Assembly (NCBI RefSeq): GCF_030272615.1
Contig: NC_081406.1
Span: 241,863,718 to 241,927,717, forward strand
Reading direction: 5' to 3'
Source: Cryptomeria japonica
Taxonomy: Eukaryota; Streptophyta; Pinopsida; Cupressales; Cupressaceae
Length of the DNA: 64,000 nucleotides
Under the pieces are notes generated by a model, which saw nothing but the letters and a program-made list of their open reading frames with translations, had not been told where the DNA came from and did not search any database. Of the stretch, positions 11,016-20,404 are shown piece by piece (positions within the stretch are counted from its first letter, which is position 1; each line of letters starts with the position of its first letter). The translations under genes were made by a program, and so were the position numbers.

Positions 11016-11971
11016 GGTAAGAGCACAAAATTGTGTCACGTTTCAGACCAACTTATCAGCACAAGTAAATTTAATTAATTCTAACTAAAAATTTATTTTA
11101 GTCAAACATATGGTTTATATAGATTCACTATAGCTAAGTTATATATGGGCCACAACTTTTCCAATTGGAAATGTCTACTAAATGTATATTTTAAATCACT
11201 TTGGATCTAATTACGAAAAAAAAATTAAAAACTCGATGTTTCAACAACTCCTACTCTTATAAATAATTTTTTTTTGAAATGTAAAAATACCCTTTTATAG
11301 ATCTATAAGTTAATTTTCCAAAATATATATCTTTTGATATTTTTATTAGTTTTTATATTTTATTTTTTATTTTTATTGAAAGTAGGTCATCGGCACTAAA
11401 ATATAAGGTTGATTATCTTGTCAAGGAAAAATACTAAAATTTATTTAAAATTTGTGAAAAAAATATGACGCGGTAGAGAAAAGAATATATGTCAAGATGA
11501 TATAATTCTTTTCTAATTTGGATAAATAATTAAGAAAAAAGGTGGTGGCAATTGGAAAGAGTTATATTTCAGCATACACAACTTTTCAAATTTATTGAAA
11601 AATATACATTTTTAAAAAATAGTAAAAAATATATCCATGCACTAAAGTTTCAAGTTATCAATATACATAAAAAATTGAAGAAAAAAGGTAAAATTTACTA
11701 AATAAAATGTGGTGGCTTGTGTAACTTCGATTTCAGCATTTTATCAACTAAATTATAATGTTTACTTTATAAAAAACTACATTCAAATAATTTTAAAATT
11801 TTTTGTTAAAATTACAAACATAAAATAGATAAAAGAATATAAATTTTATTAGTTTACATCATTCCAAAATTCAAAACATATATTTCACTTTCTATTGATT
11901 TAATTTAAAAAGTTGAATCAGCATTGACCATTTCCTTTATAAAAGTATTACACAACTTTGTACTTTTACCC
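11016..11971. mobile_element. AT-rich non-autonomous element with terminal inverted repeats
   Basis: A 956-bp noncoding AT-rich block interrupts the A integrase between codons that are adjacent in related elements. Its ends form a TIR: GGGTAAGAGCACAAAATTGT on the left against GGGTAAAAGTACAAAGTTGT read inward from the right, with 19 of the first 22 bases matching. CAAAG at 11011-11015 and 11972-11976 is the apparent TSD; it could be the 4-bp CAAA if the first G belongs to the TIR. Two related internal blocks (about 11535-11575 and 11700-11740, both with GTGGTGGC and TTTCAGCAT) suggest an internal duplication. No transposase frame. I cannot name the superfamily. Confidence 0.75.
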
Positions 11972-11976
11972 CAAAG

Positions 11977-12302
11977 CTATGGTTGAGATTGAGACTGGAC
12001 TAAAGCTAAAGTGTTTGAGATCTGAAAGAGGTGGTTAATTTACTTTCGGTGAGTTTAATACTTTTTTGTGAAGAGCATGGGATGAAGAGACAGTTATCTG
12101 CTTTGTGAACCCTTTAGCAGAATAGTGTTGTAGAGAGGAAGAACAGAATAATTCAGGAAGTCACTAGAATGAGGATGATTGAAGGAAATGTTTCGCATAT
12201 CTATTAGAGAGAAGTTGTGATTACTGTTGTATACACTTTGAACTGGGTGCATATCAAAGGTGATACCAGTAAGACTCCTTATGAGTTATGATTTGGTCAT
12301 GT
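11977..12302 (+). pseudogene. Integrase core of A, second segment
   Basis: Reading resumes with EIETGLKLKCLRSERGG; the expected catalytic Asp of RSDRGGEF reads Glu here. VVERKNRIIQE follows, keeping the third catalytic residue, and then GDTSKTPYEL. There are stops and at least one frame change. The frame is cut at 12302 by element B and resumes at 23847 after the CATGT duplication. Confidence 0.75.
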
Positions 12303-13212
12303 TGTTGGCAATTGACACTCTATTGGTTGGTTTCATTATGTTATCATTGATGGCAACATGTTTTTGGGTTCAAGCTTCATATGGTGTACTGGCAGGCACT
12401 TCACAGACTCTACACTGGCACTGGCGAGATAGAAGATTTCTTTAGTCACCGGCAATGCAGGCTGACATGGTATGGTAAAGGATATCGATATTGGAGGCCG
12501 ACACATCTTCGATCCGGCATCAAAAACTTGTTTTAATGTTTATTCATTTATGTTATAAGGTCGACATGTAATATGTAATTGTATATATCCTTGTAAACCA
12601 ACATAAGGCATAAATTTGTATAGGGTATATAGGGGAGATTGATTAGATCACTTTTGATGAGGATGGATAAGGTTATGGATGTAATGTAATTCAAAACATA
12701 TCAGAGAGACTATGTATGTGAGGAATTCATTGTAAGGGTTATTCTGATACTGAGGTTTAGGGTTTTAACCGAAACACACAGAACTTAAATCGGAACTATA
12801 TTTTGGCATAGGATACTATATTGAGCAGTTCACACTTCTCTGGATTGTTCTCTGGATTGTTATGTAGTCAATGAGGCTCCTTTTGTGATGAGCAGTGTGC
12901 TCTAGGCTATAAGCATTCCTGCAAGTGCATGCCCAATCATATATTGTAATATCTCTTCATAAGGCCAGTGAATTGATATTGTGGGTCACAAATCTCACCG
13001 TGGTTTTTCCTCATTGAGGTTTTCCACATATAAATCTATGTGTTATGGTTCTCATTTATGTGTTTAGCTTATTGGTCATATTACTTATTTTGATTTTGTT
13101 TATACTGGTATACTAGTTGGTGTATGTATGTTTTGTTAAGGCTAAAATCTTCTATTCTGGTATAACACTAATTCACCCCCCCCCCCCCTCTCAATGTTAT
13201 TGGTTTCCAACA
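12303..13212 (+). repeat. 5' LTR of B
   Basis: Runs TGTTGGCAATTG ... GGTTTCCAACA with a TATATAG at 12626-12632. Near the 3' end a TTCACCCC tract is followed by CTCTCAATG. Its 3' partner is at 15265-15407 plus 23106-23846. Confidence 0.9.
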
Positions 13213-13214
13213 AC

Positions 13215-13227
13215 TGGTATCAGAAAC
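13215..13227 (+). other. Primer-binding site of B
   Basis: TGGTATCAGAAAC, the initiator tRNA-Met type, two bases after the LTR end. Confidence 0.8.
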
Positions 13228-13241
13228 AACCAAACAAACAA

Positions 13242-14990
13242 CTAGTTAGGAAGGTTACCATCAAATTACCGACATAGAAGTAGGCACCCAAGGCTACAAC
13301 ATCGGCTACATCTAGTACTACCAGAAGGAGGAAGAAGAGTGGCATTGATTTGACACTAGAGACTAGTAATGTAACAATTATTATGCCTAAGACTTGTGCT
13401 AAAATTGTAGATGAAATAACTAAGGATGGGATACTGAAAATTGTCAAGTATTATTATGATACATTTAAAGTTGATGAATAGAGAGAGGTAGAGGAAGCAA
13501 TTCTTCTATATTTAGACATCTATAAGAAAGCATTAATTGAAATAGAAAATCAAATACCGACAGAGCTATAGAACATATTAGATGCTAGAAGGCTATCTGC
13601 AATGCAAGAATTTTTAGCTATATGTGTTGCTATAACTCCAAATGATATGGAGAAGACAATTCAAGTTGCAGATAGGAAAGTTTTCAATAGCAAACATAGA
13701 ATAACTAGCCCGATGTTAGGAAGGATGAATGAGATAATAAAGGAAACACATAAGGGTTGGATAAAACTTTTGGGAGAGCATAGAGGATTATTTACTTCAC
13801 CAGAGATAAAGATTGATACTGTAGATACACCGATTGAAAGGAAAGGTAAAGGAATTATGGGTACTCCACCCTCAATTTTGAAGAATATCAAAATAGTGGA
13901 AATTGAACCACTAGTTAACTCAAATGCACAGACAAATACACAGACACTGATTACTACAGAGAACATTGTATGGGATACTAACATTCAGGACACTTTTTCT
14001 CTAGATACTAATGTACAGGTTGAGGATACTATTCCTAGAGAGGAACTAGCAGTTGCATAGACTACACCAAGTGGTGAAGCCACCGGTGCAAGTGAGGAGG
14101 TAATAAAGGATAAATCACCAGAGAAAATAGGGGAATCCAATAGGGAACCAGTTGTTGACACGTCATTATTGGCAATTGACACTTCTCTAGTAGAAAAGAA
14201 AAACTTCACAAAGATGAGTCCCACAGAACTGATGATGATGATGGCTGCTAAGAAACTGATGAAGGAGGGAACCACAAACAAAGGGATTATAGATCAATCC
14301 ATAATTGTTTTGCATAGATTGGTCCCATAATGTAAGATTGAGAATGAAGTGAGCCCTTCCAGAAAGCTTAAGATAATAACATAACACATCTCTAAATATT
14401 TTTAATCATTACAACAGATCTCTAACCGGCTAGCACTTGAAAAATTCACTTTGGCTAAGAGAGTCACTTTTGATCAGATCATTGACAGAGAGAAGAAAAG
14501 GATTGAGGAGAAGTTAATTATGATAGAAAATTATCTGAAACAAGGTACTAATATATTCAGGGTATGTTGCAATACAGAGATTCTTACAGCAAAAGTGGAT
14601 GAAAAGATAAAAGAGGTACAAGACAAAATTGCTAGTATTGTTAACTCTTTTGATGGACTAACTTCACTGACCAAATCTATTGAAGGACAAATTTTGACTT
14701 TGGAGAATCAAATCTTTTCTCTTGAAAAAGAAAGAGATAAGGATCACTCGGAGAGCCAGAAGTCTCAAAGGTTTGGTGAGTCCAAGATTGGAGTCACTTG
14801 GTGTACATAAGAGGGAATGCATGGATATGCTTGGTAAGCCCACACTGACAAAGGTTAATGAGAAAGAATCACTTGCATATTTACTGAGTGGACTTGTATC
14901 TATCTCCAGCACATTCAAAATAGGTTAGGATATTTATGTGGAGTTATTAGAGAAAGCTTACCAAGAAATCTTGAAATTGGTCAAGCTCCG
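13242..14990 (+). pseudogene. Unknown ORF, the sole coding content of element B
   Basis: One frame can be followed from about 13242 to 14810 through stops only (TAG at 13275, 13281, about 13479, 13569, 14058; TAA at 14328 and twice near 14380-14410). It then continues in a shifted frame to about 14990. The protein would be about 570 residues. Visible parts: a basic N-terminus (TTRRRKKSG), a helical middle (EEAILLYLDIYKKALIEIENQ ... GRMNEIIKETHKGWIKLLGE), an acidic/Thr-rich linker, and a coiled coil (IIDREKKRIEEKLIMIENYL ... LTLENQIFSLEKERDKD). No zinc knuckle, no DSG, no integrase or RT motif. It occupies the gag position, so a structural role is possible, but I do not recognise the family. 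TAG stops sit where Gln codons would fit. Confidence 0.6.
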
Positions 14991-15252
14991 GTAAGACATT
15001 TTTTTTGAGGTATTCAATGTACAGTTATCATTCTTTGACATTCTTTTTATAATTTTTGGGAATTGATGTCAAAGGGGGAGTAGTATACATGTGAAAAAAA
15101 ATGAAGGGTTGCATACATTAGGGGGAGTTACAGAGTTTTGGAATTTTGGAGTATTGGAGTATTTTGCATATTCAGCTCAGGGGGAGCAGGGCAAGATGAA
15201 ACTGGCAGTTGAAACCATGACCATTTTTCACATGAGTCATGCCATCAATGCC
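14991..15252 (+). other. 3' noncoding region of B
   Basis: Contains scattered GGGGGAG-type purine blocks (TCAAAGGGGGAGTAG near 15070, TTAGGGGGAG near 15120, CAGGGGGAGCAG near 15180), as in the 3' untranslated regions of the neighbouring copia elements. No gene. Confidence 0.5.
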
Positions 15253-15264
15253 AAAGAGGGAGAT
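15253..15264 (+). other. Polypurine tract of B
   Basis: AAAGAGGGAGAT directly before the LTR start TGTTGG. Confidence 0.8.
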
Positions 15265-15407
15265 TGTTGGAAATTGACCCTCTATTGGCTGGTTTCATTA
15301 TGTTGTCATTGATGGCAACATGTTTTTGGGTTCAGGTTTCATATGGTGTACCGGCAGGCACTTCACAGACTCTACATCGGCACCAGCACCGGCAGGATAG
15401 AAGATTT
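15265..15407 (+). repeat. 3' LTR of B, first segment
   Basis: Matches the start of the 5' LTR of B and breaks off at AGAAGATTT, where copia C inserted. It resumes at 23106. Confidence 0.9.
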
Positions 15408-15857
15408 TGTTGGTGTAAATAAATATTCATCATGGATACCATTACACTTTACTTAAGTTAACTTAGAATAATGCATCTCTTCGTAGTTTGGATTTGAGAC
15501 ACTTAGGGAAGTGTGCACATAGGGATATAGCTTGTAGGAGAAATTCCACCTTTTGTGGTCTTATTGTGCTGTTACACTCCACATTTGATGGGTCATCCAC
15601 CTCTTGTGGAATATTATATTATTTCTCCTACCTACCCCTAGTATTTCTTACCTACCCTTGTTTCTCATTGAGCCACATGTCAAGATTTTGTGCTCGTACA
15701 TCCATATAGCCTTGCCTATATAAGCAAGCCTATATTCATTATATTGGTTAATCCAGTTGATCATTTGCATATTGATGAGAATACAGTTTGTTCTTGTCAT
15801 TATTTTGTCTCTCTTTTATACTTTTCATTGTGCCCTTGATCTTGGCAAAATCTCACA
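15408..15857 (+). repeat. 5' LTR of C
   Basis: TGTTGGTGTAAATAAATATT ... GGCAAAATCTCACA, 450 bp, with TATATAA at 15717-15723. Confidence 0.93.
15717..15723 (+). promoter_or_regulatory. TATA box in C 5' LTR
   Basis: CCTATATAAGCAAGCC, conserved in the 3' LTR at 22966-22972 (CCTATATAAGAAGGCC). Confidence 0.65.
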
Positions 15858-15870
15858 AGGTATCAGAGCC
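15858..15870 (+). other. Primer-binding site of C
   Basis: AGGTATCAGAGCC, the initiator-Met type with its first base changed from T to A, directly after the LTR end. Confidence 0.8.
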
Positions 15871-17502
15871 ATTTGGGCTTCATTGATTGGTTTTTGGAGA
15901 CATTTTGGAAGGCTTCTATTTTTAGATTTGAGGGACAAGCATTTTTTGGAGGCATCTTAGAGAGTTTTCAACCTCACCATTGTGTCCGGGAGGCCGTTTC
16001 CATAAAAATCGAGTATAAACTCGACCTGTTTTGGCAAAAATCATTTTTTGGGTATGGAGGAATTTTTTGCCCAATTCGGGCGGTACGGTACAGAATTTTT
16101 GGATTTAAAAAACAAATTATTTTTTTCTGAAAATTATTTTTCCAGTTTGAATTTTTCTTTTTCTAAAAATAAAATAAAATAAAAAATATGAAAAGGCGAA
16201 AGGGGGTTTTATTTTTCAAAAAAAAAAGAAAAAAAAAATTATTTTTGGGGGTTCCTAGACCCCCCTGCCCCACTGTACTTTTCTGCAAGTCGTAGGTTCT
16301 ACCATGCACAAGAGCTATAGGTCCCACCACTGGCAGCCACCACCCCACAGGTCCTCAACAACAGATCTCCTGCTGGCACCTCCGCTACACCGTCGACCCC
16401 TGCTGGCCCCTTCGCGCAGCCCCTGCAGCTCCCCGCAGTTGCCACCTCTAGCAGCCCCTCCACACTCTGCCCGCGGTAGTCCACACCGCCGCCCACGCAA
16501 GCCACTACGGCCCCACCACTATTGCCTACGTCAGCCTTGCACGTCGTCGTCAAGCTCGCAGCAGCTTCGGCCACCACCGTCGAGCTTTGGCTCCTTCGTC
16601 GACGCCTCTCGCCGACCCAACCGCCACTAACAAATTTTTGGCAACCATTGCCAGCCGGTCGCCACCCACCAGACCGTCAGTGACTACCAACAAGGCCCAC
16701 CAACAATGCCACACAGGCAACCCAGTCACCTGCTCCGTCAGTAGCACAGCCCAATTAGCGCCACCTAGATTTTCTGCACAGTCAGCTGCCACATAAGCAC
16801 CCAATCACCCTGGTCTAGGGTGCGATGACCATTTTGACGGTCATACAACCATCAAATTTAGCACAGTGTTTTGTTGACGTCAGCATCCGTTGAGCAGTTT
16901 GGATTTTTGGGTCAACTTTGGAGGCCCATAACTTGCTCAATTTTGCTCCTTTTTGGGTGCAAATTTTTTTGATTTGGGATAATTTTTCGTGCTCTTCGCA
17001 GTGGTGTGGTTATTTTCTGATTTTGGTGCATAGATTTTTTGGAATTTTTGGACTCTCTCAATTGTACCTATCCAATCCTCAATTCTGCAACTTCAAAGGC
17101 TTCATTTGAGCGCATAGGACCTCCTTTTCAGGTGCTGTTTTTTTTAAAAGTGCATGTTTTTTCATCTACTTTCATAATATATGATAAAATTTTAGATATT
17201 TTGAGTGTAAATTGTACTTTCAGATATTGGTCTTATTTGGCCTATTTGGTACTTGTAAATTGCTTGGATCTTAGTTTATATCTCTTGCAGTATTAGTTTG
17301 AATCTCTTTTGGCCTTATTGAGGCAGTTGTAAAATTGAAATCAGAAGTTCACTTTGCCATTTTTTGCAAGTGGCCCATTGTACACGCACTAAGTATAAAG
17401 TGTCAAATCATCACTTTGGGGGGGGTTCTTTGATTGAGTGAATTTGGGGGGGTGTCTTGTGTGATTGTGCCTCTCTTTCCTTGTGCTCTTTCCATTTTGT
17501 TG
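15871..17502 (+). other. Long leader of C with a GC-rich, Pro-codon-rich block
   Basis: 1.6 kb separates PBS and gag. About 16240-16800 is strikingly C/G-rich (CCACCACC, GCCGCC and CTGCCCCA-type runs) against an AT-rich background. It is open on both strands, which explains the Pro/Ser/Arg-rich plus-strand ORF at 16304-16630 and the Gly/Ala-rich minus ORFs; I do not call either a gene. The rest of the leader is T-rich, as in other copia leaders. Confidence 0.5.
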
Positions 17503-17764
17503 CAATGAGTCCTCATAAATTTCCACCTTTAACTCCACATAATTATGCATCATGGAAAATTAAAGTATGGAGCAAATTAATGGAAAAAGGTCTCACGTAT
17601 TACATAGATGGAACAATAGAAGCACCACCTGATCCTAAGGTTGATCCTAATGCTCAGTTAGAATGGCTCACTAAGAATTGCATGGCTCTTGGAACTTTGC
17701 GTAAGTATATATCAGATGGCCTCATCTTTCATATTGAGAAGTATACTACAATCAAATATGCTTG
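17503..17764 (+). pseudogene. Copia gag of C, N-terminal segment
   Basis: Starts MSPHKFPPLTPHNYASWKIK, the typical copia gag N-terminus (DUF4219-like) in which NYASWK marks the capsid start. ATG 17503 is the first in frame after the leader. The frame runs to TIKYA and is interrupted at 17764 by solo LTR I. It resumes at 18563 with a TGA where a Trp codon fits. Confidence 0.75.
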
Positions 17765-18562
17765 TATTAGGAATCCCACAGATACTGAGAGGGGGCGGTG
17801 AATCAGTATCTGACCGGTATATAGAATTTCTTAACTTAAAACATGCAAAACATAATATAACAGTGTATCGGTATGCAAGAAATAATGCAATAAACAAAAT
17901 CAAGAACATCCACATGAAAAGAACACCATAACACAAGATTTTAATGAGGAAACCCGGTGTGGGAAAAACCTTAGTGGGATTTGTGACCCACAATATTCAC
18001 TCACTGGCCAATAAGAGAATATTACTTACAATAGGGGCCTGCACATGCAGGAAGGCCAATTGCCTAGAGCTCACTGCTCAATGGGAAGTCTCACTGACTT
18101 ACAATGAGGATTATACAAATCCAATATCTTGTACTGCTTTACGATAGCATCTTCACTGCCTGATCCAGTACTGGTTGCTACTTTGCTGCTTACATAAACC
18201 CCTTAACCTATATTTCGTATAATAGGTCTGCCTGATATTTTTCCTTATTACTTACATCTCCTATATACAAATTGTCTACAATGATCTCTTTTATATATAA
18301 GAGTCATTTTACAATTTGCCAAGTCGGCTTACACAGTTTTACAATAATAAACAAAATATAATATAACAAAATCCTGTCGACCTTTGTGCCGGTATACTTC
18401 CTTTCTTTTGTGCCAGTGCCGGTGTCCTGAGTGTCGGTGTAGAGTGTGATCTGCTGATGCCGGTATAATGCCTTTGCCGGTGCCATAGGATTGCAAGGTT
18501 GTCGTCAATGACAAAACCTTCAATCACATAAAATGTCTCATTGGAGTGTGCATATGCCAATA
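17765..18562 (-). repeat. Solo LTR I of a copia element, inside C gag
   Basis: Runs TATTAGGAATCC ... TGCCAATA, 798 bp, with a perfect TSD GCTTG at 17760-17764 and 18563-18567. The ends are decayed TG..CA (TGTTAG to TATTAG, CCAACA to CCAATA). A GAGAGGGGGCGGTGAATCAG block near the left end is the reverse complement of the U5 end of neighbouring copia LTRs, and left LTR text of element E is similar, so the sense strand is minus. No internal element remains. Confidence 0.85.
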
Positions 18563-19270
18563 GCTTGAGATATGTTTCAGAAATTGTATGGTCAAGTTGA
18601 TGAAATCAGAGGTTACAAGATTGATAATGAGCTTACCAACTTGGATCCCAAGAGTTTTGATACAATCCAAGATTATGTCACCAAAGAAAATGAGCTAAGA
18701 GAAAAGCTTAAGGATTGTGGAATTGAAAAAAAGGATGCTCAGTTGATATTCAACTTGTTGGACAAGCTTGCACCAGAATATGCAGCATTTGTGTCTAGCT
18801 TCCAAACTCATCGTTTGACAATGGGGAGTTCCTACGTTATGCCTACATTTGATGCTTTCATGGAAATGTTGATATTGGAACAATCTAAGTTGTTGAATAT
18901 GGGGCTTCTCAAGTCTTCAAATTCCAAGGCTTTGGTGGCTAATCAAGGGAATCAAGGAGGTCAAGGAAAAGATTCCAACAAGAAGAAGAAGCAATCTAAG
19001 TCAAAGCCACAACAGGAAAAAGGGCAATCATCCTCTCCATCACAAGGCAATTTTCCATCCTCTTCCAAGAAGGGGACACCACCTAAGAAGGATAAACCAA
19101 CTTGTGCATATTTCAAGAAGTATGGTCATGATGAGCATCGATGCCACACCAAGCAAGTTGATGAGTTGACAAATCTTCTTAAGAAAAACAACATCAACTT
19201 GCCATCCGCCTACACAAAGAAGGATTCATCTCCTTCCTCTTCCTCATAGCCTAAGGGAAAAGGGCAAGTA
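18563..19270 (+). pseudogene. Copia gag of C, C-terminal segment
   Basis: UBN2-type capsid text (MFQKLYGQVDEIRG ... LREKLKDCGIEKKDAQLIFN ... LDKLAPEYAAFVSSF) followed by a Lys/Gln/Ser-rich linker and a degenerate zinc knuckle, CAYFKKYGHDEHRCHTK, in which the second Cys is Phe. The TAG at 19247 stands where CAG fits and the frame continues into protease. It is one frame with the whole of pol. Confidence 0.8.
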
Positions 19271-20404
19271 TTTGTGGCTACAACAGGTTCTTCACAGCAG
19301 TGGATACTTGACTCGGGTGGCTCTTATCACATGGGTTCTACAAAGGAACAGTTTTCTTCATTGGAGCCATCTAAGGTACCTCACATTTTCATAGGTGATT
19401 ATACACAAGTAGAGGTTGAAGGGAAAGGTTCAGTTGACATGGATGGTGGAACATTTGAGAATGTTCTTTATGCTCCTAACTTGTCTACCAACCTTCTCTC
19501 TATCTACCAAATCACCAACTATGGGAATGGGAAAAAGGTTGAGTTTACACCTGATTTAGTTGTGGTAAAGGAACTTGACGATGATGCATTGGTAGCAATG
19601 GGATAAGTTAATGACAACTCAAGGCTTTATTCATTCTCCCACTTTGTGTGAAGTTCTCCTTCTAGGGCCTTGCTTACTCATTCAAATTTAGAAAGTAAGC
19701 TATGGCATGAGCGGTTTAGTCACCTCAACTATCACTATCTTCAGCAGCTCAGCACTAAAGACATGGTCACATGTCTACCTTGAATCAATTTTTTAGAGGG
19801 TGTATGTTCAGGTTGTTCCATGGGTAAGCATCCCGAGGAGAATTTTGATAAGGGGAAAGCTTGGAGAGCTTTGTAAGTTCTTCAACTTGTTCATAGCGAT
19901 GTAGCAGGTCCATTTCCAGCACCTTCATTTAGCAAGGCTTGCTATGTCCTCACCTTCATTGATGACTACTCCCACTTCACTTGTGTCTACTTTCTCATTC
20001 ATAAGAGTGAAGTATTTGACAGATTTCAAGACTTCAAGACTCGTGTGGAGAAGCAATCCGGGAAAGTGGTCAAGATTCTTCATACAGATAATGGAAGGGA
20101 ATATGTGAACAAGAGACTTGAGGATTTTTGTATATTTGAGGGGATTGATCTTCAACATTCTGTTGCATACACTCCATAGAAGAACAGAGTTGCAGAGTGC
20201 AAGAATAGAACTCTCAAATAAATGGCTAGTTGTATGATACATGCACATTCTCTTGATCCCGCCTTTTGGGTAGAGGCTATCAGTTGTGCCACACACATCC
20301 AGAATCAGGTTCCTCACAAAGCTTTGCAAGGTATTAGTCCTTTTGAGGCTTGGGCTGCTAGGAAACCGATTGTCAGACATTTCAGAGTCTTTGGGTTTCT
20401 AGCA
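19271..20404 (+). pseudogene. Protease and integrase of C
   Basis: Protease motif WILDSGGSYHM (catalytic DSG intact). After the GAG-pre-integrase region (LWHERFSHLNYHYLQQL ... CSGCSMGKH) comes the integrase core: LQLVHSDVAGPFP (Asp 1), LHTDNGREYVN (Asp 2) and VAECKNRTLK (Glu 3), so the DDE triad is present. WVEAISCATHIQNQVPHKAL and HFRVFGFLA close the C-terminal part. In-frame stops: TAA 19604, TGA 19649, TGA 19781, TAA 19874, TAG 20177, TAA 20219. No frameshift. Confidence 0.85.

Noticed and set aside
16304..16804. Overlapping ORFs in the GC-rich leader of C on both strands
   Set aside because: High GC removes stops on both strands. Composition is repetitive and no motif is present.
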